Shown here: in pieces, positions 5,022 to 7,426 of the stretch
Numbering within the stretch: position 1 is the first letter of the stretch
Layout of the letters: the number at the start of each line of letters is the position of its first letter
Origin: DATDWC01 sp035289805
GTDB lineage: Bacteria; Patescibacteriota; Gracilibacteria; Peribacterales; Peribacteraceae
Direction: 5' to 3'
DNA length: 7,426 nt
Assembly: GCA_035289805.1 (NCBI GenBank)
Contig: DATDWC010000002.1
Coordinates: 1 to 7,426, forward strand
Notes under the pieces: model-generated
Seen by the model: the letters and a program-made list of their open reading frames with translations, nothing else
Database searches by the model: none
Told to the model about the DNA's origin: nothing
Made by a program: the position numbers and the translations under genes

Positions 5022-7426
5022 ATGTCGCAGGAACACTTCTCCCGGCGGGAGCTCTACAACGATCGGCAAGAGAGAGAAAGTACGCACACACGTTCCACAT
5101 GGAGGAAAGCGAGAGCCTCTGCGCGGCTGAGTTCCACAGCCGCATCGCGTTTAACCGGACGCATCGTACAGCCGATCGCATGGAATATTCGGCGCTATAT
5201 CGCGTGGCTCAGAGCTTCTCGCTCCAGGCGAGAGCTCGTGCAGAAGTTACTGCGCTCAGGACTTATAGTAGGGGGAATCTTTGGAGCGTGGATCATCATT
5301 TATCTCGGGTACATCCTCTTCACACTGCCGGATGTCGATGAAATCGGCGCACTCATTGCAGCAGAATCCACCGTGATCACCGATCGCCGTGGCACGGAGC
5401 TCTACCGCATCCATGGCGAGGAGGATCGCACCCTCGTCTCTCTTGCAGAGATCAGTGACAACATCGAAAAGGCAACCATTGCGATTGAAGATCAGCGTTT
5501 CTACGAACGCGGCTGCTTCGATGTCATTGGATTTAGTCGTGCAGCCTTGAGCCAAGTATTGCCGAGTTTCTTCGTGCGATCCGGTGGTTCCACCATCACT
5601 CAGCAGTTTTCGAAGAATGCACTGATCGGGACGCGGAAGAAGAGAATCACACGCAAGCTCCGCGAGTACATCCTGAGCTGCCAACTCGAGCAGCGCTACA
5701 CGAAGGACGAAGTTCTCGAGTTCTACCTCAATAGAATTCCCTACGGCAATAATGCGCACGGCGTGGAGCAGGCGAGTCAGACCTACTTTGCTAAATCCGC
5801 TTCTGGATTGACGCTCGCGGAAGCCTCGGTGCTTGCGGCACTCCCCCAACTCCCCACGTACCTCTCTCCCTACGGTGAGCATGTGCACACAATGCTCTCT
5901 GCAGAAGGGCAGCGACGCTTTGATCAAGGGAAAATCCATTCAGCGAACGATGTACGGGATCAGGACTTCTGGCTTGGGATCGTGGGGCAGACCTTTGGCA
6001 CGGGAGCTACTGCGGTGTACGTCGGCGGACGCACGGATCAGGTTCTCATGAATATGCGAACCCAAGGCTTTATCACAGAGGAGGAACGAGTGGGTGCCCT
6101 TGCAGAACTCCAAACCATTACCTTCAAGCGTGCACGGGAGAACATTCGCGCTCCGCACTTCATCTTCTTCGTTAAAGATTTCATTGAGCGGGAATTTGGT
6201 GATCAGTTCGATGCGGGATTTTTGGAGAGCGGAGGGCTCACCATCACCACCTCGCTCGATTGGGATCTGCAGCAAATTGGGGAGCGCGTGGTCAATGAAG
6301 TGGGGAAGACGAACGCAGAGCTCTACGATGCACATAATGCGGCGCTCCTCGCAGTGGATCCAAAAACAGGAGAAATCCTCACGTACGTCGGGAACCGTGA
6401 TTACTGGGACGAGGAAAATGATGGGAATGTGGATATCATCCGTTCCCCCAGGCAACCCGGCTCCTCCTTTAAGCCATTCGTCTATGCCGCTTCCTTCCTC
6501 AATGGCGCTTCCCCTGCAACAGTACTCTACGATGTGCCAACCCAAATCGGCGATGATGCGCCGGAAAATTTTGATAGTACTTTCTGGGGACCGCTCACCA
6601 TCCGCAGAGCCTTGGGAGCTTCTCGCAATGTGCCTGCGGCCAAAGCATTCTTCCTCGCTGGAGGTGAGGATGCGATCATCGAACTCGCCTCTTCGATGGG
6701 TGTTCCCACACTCAAAACCCGCCGCGAAGAACTCTCTGCTTCCCGCGGCACTCGCTATGAGTACGGATGGCCTCTTGCGCTCGGTGCAGCGGAGGTTCCA
6801 CTTGCTGAGATGGTGCAGGGCTACATGACCTTTGCACGTGGTGGAACGGCAATCGATCTTGTTCCCGTGCTCAAAATTGCAGATCGCGAAGGCAACATTC
6901 TCTACGAAGCTCCAAAAGAACACGAAGGGCGTGATGTCTTGGATCCGCGTGCTGCTTTCATGATTACCTCCATCCTCTCCGATGAGTCCGTTCGCCCAGA
7001 GGGCTACTGGCGCGAGCAACTCACAGTGCCTGGTTACCCAACTGCTGCAAAGACGGGAACAAGTAATAAATGTCTCCGACGCGATCAGAAGAGCAATGTC
7101 TGTCTCGACAGTAAACCGGATAACACCTGGACGATTGGTTATACGCCATTGATCCTCGCTGGAGCCTGGGCAGGGAATGCCTCCGGCGGTGTGCTCTCCG
7201 CCAAGGCCACGGGGCTCACCACGGATACTCCGATCTGGCGGCAGTTCATGGTTGCAGCGCATAAGAAGCTGAGCCTCCCCCCGGGATCATTCGCTGTGCC
7301 CGAGGGAATTGTGAGTGCACAGATTTCGGAGCTCTCCGGACTCCTCGCCTCTCCCTGTACTCCCACAGAGCGACGCCGCGCAGAGCTCTTCTTCCAAGGG
7401 GAAGCGCCCAAGGAGTTTGATGATGC
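5022..7426 (+). CDS. Class A penicillin-binding protein (bifunctional), 3' end outside window
   Basis: The visible 801 residues form a bifunctional peptidoglycan synthase that polymerises lipid II and cross-links the peptides outside the membrane. An Arg-rich cytoplasmic tail (1-79) precedes one membrane helix (about 80-102). The GT51 transglycosylase domain shows ATIAIEDQRFYERG with catalytic E156, GGSTITQQ (188-195) and LEQRYTKDEVLEFYLN, including E223. A linker region (about 300-400) contains ATAVYVGGRTDQVL and RAPHFIFFVKDF. The transpeptidase domain has the nucleophile in SSFK (S481, K484), SRN (534-536) and KTGT (677-680). Two cysteines (684, 694) lie in a loop right after KTGT. The ATG at 5022 is the first in-frame start after the -10 box. 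The frame stays open to the edge of the window, so the C-terminus is not seen. The gene is divergent from rpsF. PBP1A/MrcA-like is the closest description; orthology is not certain. Confidence 0.95.
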   Translation, partial: MSQEHFSRRELYNDRQERESTHTRSTWRKARASARLSSTAASRLTGRIVQPIAWNIRRYIAWLRASRSRRELVQKLLRSGLIVGGIFGAWIIIYLGYILFTLPDVDEIGALIAAESTVITDRRGTELYRIHGEEDRTLVSLAEISDNIEKATIAIEDQRFYERGCFDVIGFSRAALSQVLPSFFVRSGGSTITQQFSKNALIGTRKKRITRKLREYILSCQLEQRYTKDEVLEFYLNRIPYGNNAHGVEQASQTYFAKSASGLTLAEASVLAALPQLPTYLSPYGEHVHTMLSAEGQRRFDQGKIHSANDVRDQDFWLGIVGQTFGTGATAVYVGGRTDQVLMNMRTQGFITEEERVGALAELQTITFKRARENIRAPHFIFFVKDFIEREFGDQFDAGFLESGGLTITTSLDWDLQQIGERVVNEVGKTNAELYDAHNAALLAVDPKTGEILTYVGNRDYWDEENDGNVDIIRSPRQPGSSFKPFVYAASFLNGASPATVLYDVPTQIGDDAPENFDSTFWGPLTIRRALGASRNVPAAKAFFLAGGEDAIIELASSMGVPTLKTRREELSASRGTRYEYGWPLALGAAEVPLAEMVQGYMTFARGGTAIDLVPVLKIADREGNILYEAPKEHEGRDVLDPRAAFMITSILSDESVRPEGYWREQLTVPGYPTAAKTGTSNKCLRRDQKSNVCLDSKPDNTWTIGYTPLILAGAWAGNASGGVLSAKATGLTTDTPIWRQFMVAAHKKLSLPPGSFAVPEGIVSAQISELSGLLASPCTPTERRRAELFFQGEAPKEFDD

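Noticed and set aside
5018..5341. Plus-strand open frame of 107 codons from the ATG at 5018
   Set aside because: It overlaps the start of the penicillin-binding protein in another frame and resembles no protein; kept only as a start-site competition idea.
5256..5939. Minus-strand open frame of 227 codons
   Set aside because: Antisense to the GT51 domain, with no recognisable motifs or start signals.
5940..7262. Long open frame on the minus strand (440 codons) opposite the penicillin-binding protein gene
   Set aside because: It lies fully antisense to a gene with complete catalytic motifs, shows no recognisable domain and is a by-product of GC-rich codon use.

Overview
The window is a compact stretch of bacterial chromosome with seven genes and only one sizeable intergenic gap, the 149-base divergent promoter region at 4873-5021. 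Six genes are complete and one runs off the right edge. No rRNA, tRNA, CRISPR array or insertion sequence is visible. Gene content and style suggest a reduced-genome bacterium, most likely of the Patescibacteria/CPR type (Peribacteria or Peregrinibacteria would fit). The signs are tightly packed genes, no Shine-Dalgarno sequence before any start, a bifunctional penicillin-binding protein with an insert between its two domains, and a DNA polymerase III delta' lacking the usual zinc cysteines. This assignment is an inference. TGA ends two genes, so the standard code appears to apply.

Left part (1-2238, + strand): a large serine recombinase is followed by a family 2 glycosyltransferase whose start codon shares one base with the recombinase stop (TAATG). 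A 120-base sample inside the recombinase is 38% GC, one in the glycosyltransferase is about 50%, and one in the penicillin-binding protein gene is 62%. The recombinase may therefore be acquired DNA, perhaps the end of an integrated element, with the glycosyltransferase as cargo or as the host gene next to it.

Middle part (2228-4953, - strand): a likely operon reads rpsF (S6), rpsR (S18), holB (DNA polymerase III delta') and a membrane-anchored TPR protein. It starts from a good promoter (TTGCGT, 17 bases, TACAAT) and has a short leader that can form two competing hairpins. This could be an S6:S18 autoregulatory leader. The last gene converges on the glycosyltransferase gene with an 11-base overlap, and an inverted repeat lies just past its stop.

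Right part (4984-7426, + strand): a class A penicillin-binding protein gene is transcribed divergently from rpsF. Its perfect TATAAT -10 box lies only 9 bases before the ATG, which implies a nearly leaderless mRNA. A perfect 10-base palindrome sits between its -35 and -10 regions. The protein has a basic cytoplasmic tail, one membrane helix, a GT51 transglycosylase domain and a transpeptidase domain; its end lies outside the window.

I see no clear multi-gene undescribed system. The most interesting leads are the recombinase/glycosyltransferase junction with its unusual recombinase C-terminus, the rpsF leader, and the SD-less, near-leaderless gene starts.
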